From a virus, in the IMG/VR virus record IMGVR_UViG_3300048834_000646, positions 1 through 52,993 of that record: a stretch of 52,993 nucleotides of DNA. One strand, given 5' to 3'. Under the pieces are notes generated by a model, which saw nothing but the letters and a program-made list of their open reading frames with translations, was not told where the DNA came from and did no database searches. Of the stretch, positions 7,515 to 14,777 are shown piece by piece. A program made the position numbers and the translations under genes. Position 1 is the stretch's first letter. Each line of letters begins with the position of its first letter.

Positions 7515-9140
7515 ATGACACAGAAGAGCGACGTAGCGATCGCACCGGCTTTGGCCGAAGTCCCGGCCCTCGCGGCGGAGTTGGAGCAGATCCCGATCGG
7601 CAACCTGAAGGAGTCCCCGCTCAATCCGCGCCAGACGTACGATCGCGCCGAGATGGCGCAGCTGGTGGAGAGCATCCGGACGCACGGCGTGCTCGAGCCG
7701 CTCCGCGCGCGGACGATGGGCGGCGGCCCGCACCTGCTGGTGAGCGGGCACCGCCGGTATCGCGCGGCGAAGGAAGCCGGTCTGTCGGTGGTCCCCGTCT
7801 TCCTCGGGAAGATGACGGACGCGCAGTACCTCGAGCTGCTCACCCTGGGCAACCTGCATCGGAAGGATCTGCATCCGCTCGAGGAGGCGCGCGGATTCGA
7901 GCTCCTGATCAAGGAGCTGCGCTACGACGTGCAGCGCATCGCGGAGCGCGTCGGCCATTCCACCACGCATGTCTACGACCGGCTCAAGCTGCTCAGGCTC
8001 ACGAAGCCCCTGCAGGATCTGTTTCAGGAGGGGCACCTGACGACGGCCCACGCGGTGATCCTCTCGCGCCTTGACGCGGCGAGCCAAGCGCGGGCGCTCG
8101 GCTCCGCGAAGGATCAGTGGCGTAGCTCCGCGATCTTCACCTCGGAGACGCTGCGCGGGCACGAGCCGCTGGCGCTCGAGTCGCGCGGCGCGGATCCGTG
8201 GCACGGCGTGAAGGCCGTCAGCGCGCGCGAGCTGCAGGCGTGGGTCGACAATCATGTGCACTTCAATCCGGCCGCGGAGGATCTCGCGAATCTCTTTCCC
8301 GAGACGCAGCGCGTCCTCGCGGCCGCGAGCACCGGCGACATGAAGGTCGTGCAGATCACGCACGAGCACTATGTGCAGCCCGACGCGCGGCAGGGCAAGA
8401 TCATCGGGCCGCGCTCCTGGAAGCGCGCGGATGGCCAGCTGACGTCGAAGGAGTGCGAGCATAGCGTCGTCGGCGTGATCGCGGCGGGCCCCGGCCGCGG
8501 GGAGGCATTCCGCGTCTGCATTGCGAAGAAGAGCTGCGCGATCCACTGGCGGCAGGAGAAGGCGGAGGCCGCCCGCCGGCAGGCCGATCGCGAGAAGCAC
8601 GGCGGGGCAACGGTCTCGCAGCGGGAGAAGGAGAAGGAGTCGCAGGAGCGTCAGCGCCGCGAGGCGCAGCGCGCCGCGGAGGAGCAGTATCGGAAGAGTC
8701 TGGAGCGGGCACGGCCTGCGATCGTCAAGGCGATCTATGACGTGATCGCGAAGGCCCCGGTCGGCATGACGAGCACAGCCGCGAAGCTCGTGCTGCAGCG
8801 CTGCTCCCATTACGGGGCCAACCGGCCGAAGCTCGCCAAGGCGGGACAGGGAGCCGACGATGTGGTGCGCCTTGCCGCGCTGCAGATCCTGCTCTCGGCC
8901 GCGAACAACTCGTGGTCGCTGCTCCGCGACGGCGGCAAGCAGCTAAAGGAATTTGGCATCGACGTGCGCGCGATCGCGGACGCGGTCACTCCCGCGCCGG
9001 CGCAGAAGGTGAAGGCCGCGAAGAAGGCGAAGCCGGGGGCCAAGGCGAGGCCGGGGGCCAAAGCGAAAAAGGCCGCGGCACCGGCACGCAAGAAGGCGGC
9101 GAAGAAGGCCGCGCCGAAGCGTGGGCGAGGTGCCCGGTGA
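7515..9140 (+). CDS. ParB-like protein with histone-H1-like tail
   Basis: 541 residues. Residues 20-200 contain the ParB/Spo0J N-terminal domain: NPRQTYD, then SGHRRYRAAKEAG (the arginine-rich CTP-binding motif), and a helix-turn-helix near 135-165 (RIAERVGHSTTHVYDRL). The middle holds a Cys-containing segment (near 315-345) and a long charged coiled coil (345-395). The last 45 residues are Lys/Ala/Pro-rich with an 18-bp DNA repeat, like bacterial histone-H1-like tails. No ParA gene is nearby, so plasmid-type partition is unlikely; DNA compaction, replication control or regulation is more plausible. The start has a ggagaag site. Confidence 0.85.
   Translation: MTQKSDVAIAPALAEVPALAAELEQIPIGNLKESPLNPRQTYDRAEMAQLVESIRTHGVLEPLRARTMGGGPHLLVSGHRRYRAAKEAGLSVVPVFLGKMTDAQYLELLTLGNLHRKDLHPLEEARGFELLIKELRYDVQRIAERVGHSTTHVYDRLKLLRLTKPLQDLFQEGHLTTAHAVILSRLDAASQARALGSAKDQWRSSAIFTSETLRGHEPLALESRGADPWHGVKAVSARELQAWVDNHVHFNPAAEDLANLFPETQRVLAAASTGDMKVVQITHEHYVQPDARQGKIIGPRSWKRADGQLTSKECEHSVVGVIAAGPGRGEAFRVCIAKKSCAIHWRQEKAEAARRQADREKHGGATVSQREKEKESQERQRREAQRAAEEQYRKSLERARPAIVKAIYDVIAKAPVGMTSTAAKLVLQRCSHYGANRPKLAKAGQGADDVVRLAALQILLSAANNSWSLLRDGGKQLKEFGIDVRAIADAVTPAPAQKVKAAKKAKPGAKARPGAKAKKAAAPARKKAAKKAAPKRGRGAR
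9024..9059 (+). repeat. 18-bp tandem repeat in the ParB tail
   Basis: Two 18-base units (9024-9041 and 9042-9059) differ at one position and encode the KAKPGA/KARPGA units of the basic tail. Confidence 0.75.
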
Positions 9141-9553
9141 GGGCGGCGGCCGACATTCTCTTCCCGCTTTCCAGCGTCGTGTTTCTGGCGCTGGTGCTTT
9201 GGTGGAGACGTGAGACTCGGCGACTGCGCGCAACCTGCGAGGCGACGGGCAGGGATTTCACGCGCCTGCAGCAGATCAACGCGGTGATGGCCGGCGATAT
9301 CATGGGCCAGATGGCGCGCGGGGACGCCGCTCGAGAGGCGCTGCGCGAGGCCTCGCAGGCGTTCCTCTCCGGCCTTCAGATCCAGCGCGACGCATGTCAC
9401 GCGGAGCGTCAGGTCATGGTGCGGGAATACCGCGAGCTGCGGGAGCGCGCAGGCAAGGAGCTCGCGGAGCAGGCCGAGATCATTGGCACCCTCCAGGCGG
9501 AGCTGACAGAGCTCCGCCGCAGGCGGAACATCGCCAGGGTGCAGGGCCGATGA
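9137..9553 (+). CDS. Single-span membrane protein with coiled coil
   Basis: 138 residues from GTG overlapping the ParB stop (GTGA). One membrane helix lies at residues 6-24 (ILFPLSSVVFLALVLWW), followed by a charged, coiled-coil cytoplasmic or periplasmic domain to the end. The shape resembles an inner spanin, but it lies 40 kb from the lysis genes within the DNA module. A membrane anchor for the replication or partition machinery is an alternative. Confidence 0.65.
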   Translation: MRAAADILFPLSSVVFLALVLWWRRETRRLRATCEATGRDFTRLQQINAVMAGDIMGQMARGDAAREALREASQAFLSGLQIQRDACHAERQVMVREYRELRERAGKELAEQAEIIGTLQAELTELRRRRNIARVQGR

Positions 9554-9930
9554 AGCGGAGCAAGCTGCACGACGATCAGCGGCCGACGGCGTCGTCCCAG
9601 ACCGCCGAGCTGCCGATGTTCGCCACGGTGAAAGCGACCGCGCGCGAGGCGGATCCGGCGTCCTCGCACGACGGGGCCGCGCAGATCAATCGCGAGGGAC
9701 ACGCGAAGGTACAGGGCGCGCGCATCACCGAAGCCCTCGCGGCGATCTGGCCGCGCGGGATGACCTGCGACGAGCTCGACCTGCAGCTCTTCCACGGCGT
9801 CCATACCGCCGGGAAACGGATGACCATGCTCGAGGACGCGCTCTGCGTAGAGCGCACCGACGAGCGACGAATTACGCGCGGGCACGTCCGCGCCATTGTC
9901 TGGAGAGAGCGACGCTATGGCCCTGAGTAA
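9550..9930 (+). CDS. Winged-helix-like small protein
   Basis: 126 residues from an ATGA overlap. Residues 50-110 look like a winged helix-turn-helix: ARITEALAAIWPRGMTCDELD, a second helix, then a basic RTDERRITRGHVRA region. Phages often carry such small wHTH proteins beside nuclease or recombination genes. DNA-binding function is inferred. Confidence 0.6.
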   Translation: MKRSKLHDDQRPTASSQTAELPMFATVKATAREADPASSHDGAAQINREGHAKVQGARITEALAAIWPRGMTCDELDLQLFHGVHTAGKRMTMLEDALCVERTDERRITRGHVRAIVWRERRYGPE

Positions 9931-10126
9931 AGAGGAGCGGATCCTGCGAATCAGCGAGGCCGCGGAAGACGCCTCGACCCTGAGCCACGGCCTCCTGATC
10001 GGCGGGATGCCGGTCGAGGAGGTCCGGCATCACACCTGGATGCTGATCTGGAATCGCCTGCGGGACTGCGGCGTGATCGCGCCGCTACCGCTGCCGCCAG
10101 AGGAGCCGAAGCAGCCATGGGATTAA
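9917..10126 (+). CDS. Small helical protein, function unknown
   Basis: 69 residues. The ATG at 9917 was chosen over an upstream TTG (9896) because a ggagagag site lies directly before it. Two helices (residues 4-30 and 37-53) and a Pro-rich acidic tail. Its end overlaps the nuclease gene by 10 bases. Confidence 0.6.
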   Translation: MALSKEERILRISEAAEDASTLSHGLLIGGMPVEEVRHHTWMLIWNRLRDCGVIAPLPLPPEEPKQPWD

Positions 10127-10671
10127 CCGAGGGGCGGATCCGGATCCCGAAGTGGGGCGACGCCAAGGAGTCCGAGCACCAACGCTGGTGCGTCGCGCTG
10201 CTGGTGGCGCTCGGCTTCGAGTCCCCGATCTATGTGACCGATCAGGGCGTCCGCGTGCTGAAGCATGAGGACGGCTCCGTCAGCGGCGATCCGCGCGGCA
10301 CGCGCACCACGGCCGGCCAGCCCGATATCAGCTATGGCTTCCACCTCGGGCGCGGCCTCCTCGTGATCTTCGAGGTCAAGCCGCCGAAGCGGGCCCGGGC
10401 GCTGGCCGGTCGCCTCGAGCGCGGCGCGAAGAACAAGGCGCAGCTGAAGGAGTATCGCAACGCCGGCGCGCAGCAGCACTTCGGCGCGCTCGCGCGCCGG
10501 CTGGGCGAGGCCGTCCCCGCGATCCGGTATGGGTACGGCTCGCTGCCCGAGCTGCTGGCCTCCCTGCTCGGCCCCTTCACGGTGCCCGAGCTCACCGCGG
10601 CGCTCAAGCGGTGCCCGCTCCCCTTCGATCTGCACGCGGAGGCCTTGGCCCTCATCAGCCGGTCCAAGTAG
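10117..10671 (+). CDS. VRR-NUC-type PD-(D/E)xK nuclease
   Basis: 184 residues. The core motif reads GQPDIS (D70), then LLVIFEVKPP (E86, K88), with an upstream ESEHQ helix (E18/E20) and a downstream QLKEYRNAGAQQHF helix. This order matches VRR-NUC nucleases related to Holliday-junction resolvases. It likely cuts branched or flap DNA during phage recombination or packaging. Placed beside the wHTH gene and upstream of the modification-like cassette. Catalytic residues are complete. Confidence 0.75.
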   Translation: MGLTEGRIRIPKWGDAKESEHQRWCVALLVALGFESPIYVTDQGVRVLKHEDGSVSGDPRGTRTTAGQPDISYGFHLGRGLLVIFEVKPPKRARALAGRLERGAKNKAQLKEYRNAGAQQHFGALARRLGEAVPAIRYGYGSLPELLASLLGPFTVPELTAALKRCPLPFDLHAEALALISRSK

Positions 10672-10700
10672 GTTCCTCGGGACTCCTTCCCCAGGCTGAT

Positions 10701-11360
10701 ATGTCTCCCGCCGCACCACGCCAGAAGAAAGCCCCTGCCCCGCCGGCCGTCAGTCCCGAGGCCGCGGCGGCGGGGATCCCCGACGCCCTCAAGGGCCGGC
10801 GGATGGCCTTCGAGATGATGAGCCCGAAGCGCTGCAAGCCCAACCCTGACAATCCGCGCCGGATCGATGATGACAACCGGGAGCGCCTGAAGGCGGGGAT
10901 CACGCAGCTCGGCTGGGTGGACCCGATCATCCTGCGCGCCGAGAGCCGCGTGATCCTCGGCGGCCATCAGCGGCACGATATCGCGATGGAGCTCAAGTTC
11001 CCGAAGGTGCCGGTCGTCCTGGTGTACGGGCTCAGCGACTCGGAGGCCGAAGCGGTCACGATCATTCTGAACAACCCCGCCGCGCAGGGCGAGTGGGATC
11101 TCGACAAGCTCACCGCGTCCCTCGGCCGGCTCCGGGATCAGGAGTTCCCCCTCGAGCTGACCGGCTTCGATCGCGCGGCCGCGGACAAGATGCTGGCCGG
11201 CGTGCCGGCGCTGGCACCACCGACCTCCCTCGATCCCGGCGACGGCCGGTACCGCGAGCAATACGGCGTGATCGTGATCTGCGCCGACGCGACCGAGCAG
11301 GAGGCGATCTACAACCGCCTGCAGCAGGACGGCCTCGACTGCCGCGTGGTGGTGACCTGA
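10701..11360 (+). CDS. ParB N-domain protein of a modification-like cassette
   Basis: 219 residues. Residues 35-140 form a ParB-type N-terminal domain: NPDNPRRIDDDN, GITQLGWVDPIIL, then VILGGHQRHDIAMEL, the analogue of the GxRR nucleotide-binding motif. It lacks the helix-turn-helix of full ParB. Residues 170-219 form a small separate unit (YGVIVICADATEQEAIY...CRVVVT), predicted beta-alpha-beta. This pairing is familiar from phage proteins next to DNA-modifying enzymes. The stop overlaps the next start (TGATG), so it is coupled to the ABC/GNAT fusion. A role in DNA binding or nucleotide-dependent control of that enzyme is inferred. Confidence 0.75.
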   Translation: MSPAAPRQKKAPAPPAVSPEAAAAGIPDALKGRRMAFEMMSPKRCKPNPDNPRRIDDDNRERLKAGITQLGWVDPIILRAESRVILGGHQRHDIAMELKFPKVPVVLVYGLSDSEAEAVTIILNNPAAQGEWDLDKLTASLGRLRDQEFPLELTGFDRAAADKMLAGVPALAPPTSLDPGDGRYREQYGVIVICADATEQEAIYNRLQQDGLDCRVVVT

Positions 11361-12514
11361 TGCGCGTCACCGTCCGCAATCGCACCAGCGACTTCAACAG
11401 CTACCGCGCGGCGCGCGTCAAGTCGCTCTTCAACGCCGAGAACGGATGCAACTTCGATCTGGAGGCCGAGCTGCCGATCGAGGAGTCGGACTGGCGCGTC
11501 GGCGCGATCGTGGGACCGTCCGGATCCGGCAAGAGCTCGCTCGGCCGTTTGCTCTGGGGGCCCGAGGCGATGTGGTCGCCGGCGTGGCCGTCCGATCAGC
11601 CGATCATCGACGCGATCGCGCCCGGGGCGGACTTCAACGACGTCACCGCCTCGCTGGCGGCCGTGGGCCTCGGCTCGGTGCCGGCGTGGCTCCGGCCCTT
11701 CCCGATCCTCAGCAACGGGGAGCAGTTTCGCGCGAACCTGGCGCGCGTGATCTGCGACGCGCCGGAGCGCGTCGTCATCGATGAGTTTACCTCGGTGGTC
11801 GATCGGCAAATCGCCAAGTTCGGCGCGCTCGCGTTTCAGAAGGCGTGGCGGCGTACGCGTGGGCAGGCCGTGCTCCTGAGCTGTCACTACGACGTGCTCG
11901 AGTGGCTGGAGCCTGACTGGATCTTTGACACCGCGACCGGCCTCTTCGATAGGGGGTCACTTCGGCGGCCCCGCTTTGATCTCGAAATTTTCGAGACGGA
12001 CTGGCGATATTGGCCCCATTTTGAGCCGCATTACTATTTGACACTGCCGAAGATGATCGCGGCGCGCTGCTATGTGGCCACGATCGACGGCGAGCTCGTG
12101 GCGCACGTCGCGGTCGGTACGAAAAACGTCGGCAAGATGGTCGAGGCGCGCGCCTCGCGGATGGTGGTGATGCCGGAGTTTCAAGGAGCCGGGATCGGGA
12201 TCCGATTCCTGAACGCAGTCTGCGAGCTGCAGCTGCGCGGCGAGGGGAGACTTCCCGGCCGGAAGGTCACGACCATTTTTCACACCTCGCACCCCGGCCT
12301 CTGCGCAGGGCTGCGCCGCGATCGCAAGTGGGCGCAAACGAGCGCGGTCCTCCTCGGCACCAACAAGGCGAAGTCCCGCGCCAGCATCAGCAAGTCGCAG
12401 AAGGTCACGCGACCAGGCGCGCCGATCAATGCAGGGTACGGAGGACACTTCCGCGCGGTGCAGGGATTCCGCTACCTCGGTGCCGAGCGCGCCTGCGCGC
12501 CGCAGGGATCGTGA
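11360..12514 (+). CDS. ABC-ATPase fused to GNAT (Mom-like) acyltransferase
   Basis: 384 residues, two domains. Residues 20-195 are a soluble ABC ATPase: Walker A GPSGSGKS (52-59), signature LSNGEQ (117-122), Walker B VVIDE (138-142), D-loop near D148 and switch His176. No membrane segment or transporter partner is present. Residues 205-384 are a GNAT-type acyltransferase: RMVVMPEFQGAGIG (267-280) is the acyl-CoA-binding motif A, with SHPGL and RAVQGFRYLG later. The GNAT-fold Mom protein of phage Mu modifies adenine in DNA, so this may be an ATP-driven nucleobase modification enzyme. Overlapped by ParB-like and formyltransferase genes. Substrate unknown. Confidence 0.8.
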   Translation: MRVTVRNRTSDFNSYRAARVKSLFNAENGCNFDLEAELPIEESDWRVGAIVGPSGSGKSSLGRLLWGPEAMWSPAWPSDQPIIDAIAPGADFNDVTASLAAVGLGSVPAWLRPFPILSNGEQFRANLARVICDAPERVVIDEFTSVVDRQIAKFGALAFQKAWRRTRGQAVLLSCHYDVLEWLEPDWIFDTATGLFDRGSLRRPRFDLEIFETDWRYWPHFEPHYYLTLPKMIAARCYVATIDGELVAHVAVGTKNVGKMVEARASRMVVMPEFQGAGIGIRFLNAVCELQLRGEGRLPGRKVTTIFHTSHPGLCAGLRRDRKWAQTSAVLLGTNKAKSRASISKSQKVTRPGAPINAGYGGHFRAVQGFRYLGAERACAPQGS

Positions 12515-13236
12515 CCACGACCGCACCGCTTCGCGTCTACCTCTGCGGCCAGCAGGACTTCGGCCGGCGCACGCTGCAGCTGCTCCTCGCCATGCCGGGG
12601 ATCGAGGTCGTCGGCGTCAGCGCGCCGGAAGTCTCGCGCGCCTCGGGGCGGATCGATCGACTCTGGGATCTCGCGCATGAGCATGCGCTGCCCTGCCTCG
12701 CCGCGGGCCAGCTGCGTGCCGAGCTGCTGCCGGCGCGCACCGACCTGATCATCGCCGCCCACTCGCACGATTACCTCGGCCGCCTGACGCGCGCGCGCGC
12801 GACCCTGGGCGCGATCGGGTATCACCCCTCGCTGCTGCCTCGCCATCGCGGGCGGGATGCTGTTCGCTGGACGCTGAAGATGCGCGACCCGATCGCCGGC
12901 GGCACCGTCTTCTGGCTCGGCGACGCGATCGACGCCGGGGATATCGCGGCGCAGGACTGGTGCTGGGTGCTCCCGGACGACACGCCGGCCACGCTCTGGC
13001 GGCAGCGCCTTGCGCCGATGGGCCTGCGGCTCTTCGCTCGAGTCCTCGCGGACCTACAAGCCCGCCAGATCATCCGGGAGCCGCAGGAGGAGGCCGTGGC
13101 CACCTGGGAGCCCTCGTGGGGCCGGGAGCCCCTCTTCCGGCCGGAGTTGCCCCTCCTCGGGGACGGCGGCCCGGGCCGTCTGGCGGGCTGGACCGTCCGC
13201 CGGGGGGAGGGGGGCTGGCGCGGACCGGTGCCTTAG
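12511..13236 (+). CDS. Formyltransferase-like protein
   Basis: 241 residues from GTG overlapping the previous stop (GTGA). The N-terminal part matches the Fmt/PurN fold: VYLCGQQDFGRRTLQ start, LIIAAHSH, then YHPSLLPRHRG and DAIDAGDI. The catalytic triad of PurN/Fmt is Asn-His-Asp; His105 and Asp141 are present, but the Asn position is Gly103. The typical Fmt C-terminal tRNA-binding domain is missing. It may transfer a one-carbon or related group to a small molecule or to DNA in the same pathway as the ABC/GNAT protein. Last gene of the operon. Confidence 0.75.
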   Translation: MTTTAPLRVYLCGQQDFGRRTLQLLLAMPGIEVVGVSAPEVSRASGRIDRLWDLAHEHALPCLAAGQLRAELLPARTDLIIAAHSHDYLGRLTRARATLGAIGYHPSLLPRHRGRDAVRWTLKMRDPIAGGTVFWLGDAIDAGDIAAQDWCWVLPDDTPATLWRQRLAPMGLRLFARVLADLQARQIIREPQEEAVATWEPSWGREPLFRPELPLLGDGGPGRLAGWTVRRGEGGWRGPVP

Positions 13237-13237
13237 A

Positions 13238-13247
13238 TATATTTAGC
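13238..13247 (+). promoter_or_regulatory. AT island, candidate promoter of the small-gene operon
   Basis: tatatttagc is a rare AT-rich patch, 69 bases before the first small gene. tatatt fits a -10 box (5 of 6); no good -35 was seen. It differs by one base from tatatatagc at 2554-2563, suggesting one regulator or polymerase factor acts on both operons. Confidence 0.45.
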
Positions 13248-13290
13248 GGGTAGGCAGGACCGGTCTGCGAGGGCAGCCGGAACAGAGTAA

Positions 13291-13310
13291 GCCGCGAGGG
13301 CGGCAAGGAG
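13291..13310 (+). promoter_or_regulatory. Hairpin plus ribosome binding site, copy A
   Basis: gccgc-gagg-gcggc (13291-13304) forms a 5-bp stem with tetraloop, directly followed by aaggag (13305-13310) and, after five bases, the ATG at 13316. Same unit occurs before three other genes nearby. Confidence 0.7.
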
Positions 13311-13315
13311 TAGAA

Positions 13316-13615
13316 ATGTCGGTCCCCACCAGCAGCATCTCCCAGCGCGACGGCCACGGCAATCTGCACCGGCACACCGACTCGGTAGTCGGCGTCGTGA
13401 TCCCCTACCCGACGGCCGGCACGCCCATCGATCTCCTCGGCCTGAAGCGCGTCCGCGCCACGGTCGACGGCCGCGCGGTCGAGGCCAACTTCGATGGCCC
13501 CGAGGCGCTCGGGGAATCGGTGACCGTCTTCCCGCACGTGATCAACGGCAAGGTCTGGAGCTTCCGGAAGGCCGATCTTCGGCCCTTCCTCACCACCGCT
13601 CGGGGAGGGATCTAA
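13316..13615 (+). CDS. Small protein, function unknown
   Basis: 99 residues, beta-rich in the middle (VVGVVIPYPTAG, RVRATVDGRAVEA), ending FRKADLRPFLTTARGGI. First gene of the small-gene operon, preceded by a hairpin/Shine-Dalgarno unit. Two bases separate its stop from the next start. No family recognised. Confidence 0.7.
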   Translation: MSVPTSSISQRDGHGNLHRHTDSVVGVVIPYPTAGTPIDLLGLKRVRATVDGRAVEANFDGPEALGESVTVFPHVINGKVWSFRKADLRPFLTTARGGI

Positions 13616-13617
13616 TC

Positions 13618-13881
13618 ATGACGCCGACCGCACAGATGCTCGCCACGCCTGAGAGCCTGACGGAGCTCCTCCGCGAGATCGACACCGCCGCGCACTGCGA
13701 GGGCGTGCATCCCGACGTCCTGTACCGGGAGCTCGGCTGGAGCGAGGCCGATGCCCGGGCCGCCGTGCTCGAGCTGATGGTGGACGCAGACGGGAACGAC
13801 CGCGCGACGGTCAACGTGCCGAGCGCCGAGGCGCAGCAGCTCGCCATCCGTCTGTCCGCGATCCTCGAGTCGCGGGGCTAG
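13618..13881 (+). CDS. Small acidic helical protein
   Basis: 87 residues, acidic, helical, with a conserved-looking segment GWSEADARAAVLELMVD that resembles a small helix-turn-helix-like unit. The start follows a ggaggga site in the end of the previous gene. No function assigned. Confidence 0.65.
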   Translation: MTPTAQMLATPESLTELLREIDTAAHCEGVHPDVLYRELGWSEADARAAVLELMVDADGNDRATVNVPSAEAQQLAIRLSAILESRG

Positions 13882-13927
13882 CTGGCCGGGGCTCCGTCTC
13901 GGCCGCTCCAAATCCTGAGGGAGGTGG

Positions 13928-14017
13928 ATGGTGTGGAGATCGACGGTACCACGGGCGCTGACCTTCGCGGTGATTGTGCTGGAAGCGGTGATTCTGATCG
14001 CAGTCGCAGTACGCTAG
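13928..14017 (+). CDS. 29-residue single-span membrane peptide
   Basis: A short frame from ATG 13928 to TAG 14015-14017 encodes a basic N-terminus (MVWRSTVPR) and one hydrophobic helix (about residues 10-28) ending in Arg. A strong gaggg/ggagg site stands directly upstream. It fills an otherwise empty gap between two small genes. Size and shape fit a toxin-like, anti-defence or membrane-modulating micropeptide; this is inference. Confidence 0.5.
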   Translation: MVWRSTVPRALTFAVIVLEAVILIAVAVR

Positions 14018-14033
14018 ACCAAGATCCTTACAG

Positions 14034-14052
14034 GCCGCGAGGGCGGCAGGAG
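14034..14052 (+). promoter_or_regulatory. Hairpin plus ribosome binding site, copy B
   Basis: gccgc-gagg-gcggc (14034-14047) followed by aggag (14048-14052), six bases before the ATG at 14059. Confidence 0.7.
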
Positions 14053-14058
14053 CTAGAG

Positions 14059-14418
14059 ATGGGATACACGACTCGGGAAGGGAAGATGAGCGCCGGCGAC
14101 CTCGCGGCGGACCTGACGCGGGACTGCGGAGGGGATCTCGAGGCGGCGGCGGATCGCGCCGAGGTGATGCTCAGGCAGGCGGGGAGCGCCGCCACCTCGA
14201 TCACCGCGCTCCTGCCGGAGGCGGCGCTGATCCTCCGCCGCCGCGCCGACACGATGGGCCGCGTCTCCCTCGCCAGCTCCCACCAGGCCGCGTCGGACCT
14301 TCCGCCGGCCGAGGCCTGCTCCCTCTGCGGGGGCAACGGCCGACTCGGCAGCGATATCCCCTGCCCCGCCGAGTGCCACGCCGCCGAGCCGGCACTCGCC
14401 TCCCGGTCCCACCACTAG
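14059..14418 (+). CDS. Small protein with C-terminal cysteine cluster
   Basis: 119 residues from the ATG behind hairpin unit B; the frame is open further upstream, but the longer version would overlap the 29-residue peptide and lacks a site as good. Residues 10-75 are helical. Near the end, CSLCGGNGRLG then C-P-A-E-C-H gives a CxxC...CxxxC pattern like a small DnaJ-type zinc knuckle. Function unknown. Confidence 0.7.
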   Translation: MGYTTREGKMSAGDLAADLTRDCGGDLEAAADRAEVMLRQAGSAATSITALLPEAALILRRRADTMGRVSLASSHQAASDLPPAEACSLCGGNGRLGSDIPCPAECHAAEPALASRSHH

Positions 14419-14428
14419 CCACCAACAT

Positions 14429-14447
14429 GCCGCGCGTGCGGCAGGAG
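14429..14447 (+). promoter_or_regulatory. Hairpin plus ribosome binding site, copy C
   Basis: gccgc-gcgt-gcggc (14429-14442) followed by aggag (14443-14447), seven bases before the ATG at 14455. The loop differs from the other copies while the stem is kept, pointing to selection for structure. Confidence 0.7.
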
Positions 14448-14454
14448 CACCACC

Positions 14455-14733
14455 ATGGGCAATCCGCGCTTGCAGGAAAAGATCGACCGGCTTCAGGAGA
14501 TCAAGGGCGAGATGAAGGAGCTGCTGGGCGAGGCGTACGAGCTCCTTCGCGACACCAAGGAGTTTGAGCACGCCCGATGCTACTGGATCGCCCATATCAC
14601 CTGCTCGCTCGACGGCGACCATCAGTACCTCGACCGCTCGGCGACGATGCAGGATTCCATCGATGTGCTCCTGGAGGCGCGCGACGAGGACGCGCCGGAG
14701 CCGGCCGCCCAAGGATCGAGCGACCCCGCGTAA
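14455..14733 (+). CDS. Small helical protein, function unknown
   Basis: 92 residues. Residues 5-40 form a charged helix (EKIDRLQEIKGEMKELLGEA), the middle holds CYWIAHITC and the tail is acidic/Pro-rich. Preceded by hairpin unit C. No recognised domain. Confidence 0.7.
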   Translation: MGNPRLQEKIDRLQEIKGEMKELLGEAYELLRDTKEFEHARCYWIAHITCSLDGDHQYLDRSATMQDSIDVLLEARDEDAPEPAAQGSSDPA

Positions 14734-14752
14734 CCAGTAGGTCCCCCACGAT

Positions 14753-14772
14753 GCCGCGAGGGCGGCAAGGAG
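14753..14772 (+). promoter_or_regulatory. Hairpin plus ribosome binding site, copy D
   Basis: gccgc-gagg-gcggc (14753-14766) followed by aaggag (14767-14772), five bases before the ATG at 14778. Here an extra t-a pair extends the stem to 6 bp. Confidence 0.7.
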
Positions 14773-14777
14773 TCACG

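Noticed and set aside
9137-9553. Inner spanin
   Set aside because: Right shape, but it lies within the DNA module, far from the lysis genes and without a lipoprotein partner.
13291-14772. CRISPR-like repeat array
   Set aside because: The repeated unit is short, spaced irregularly by whole genes, and always sits before an ATG; it is a translation element, not an array.
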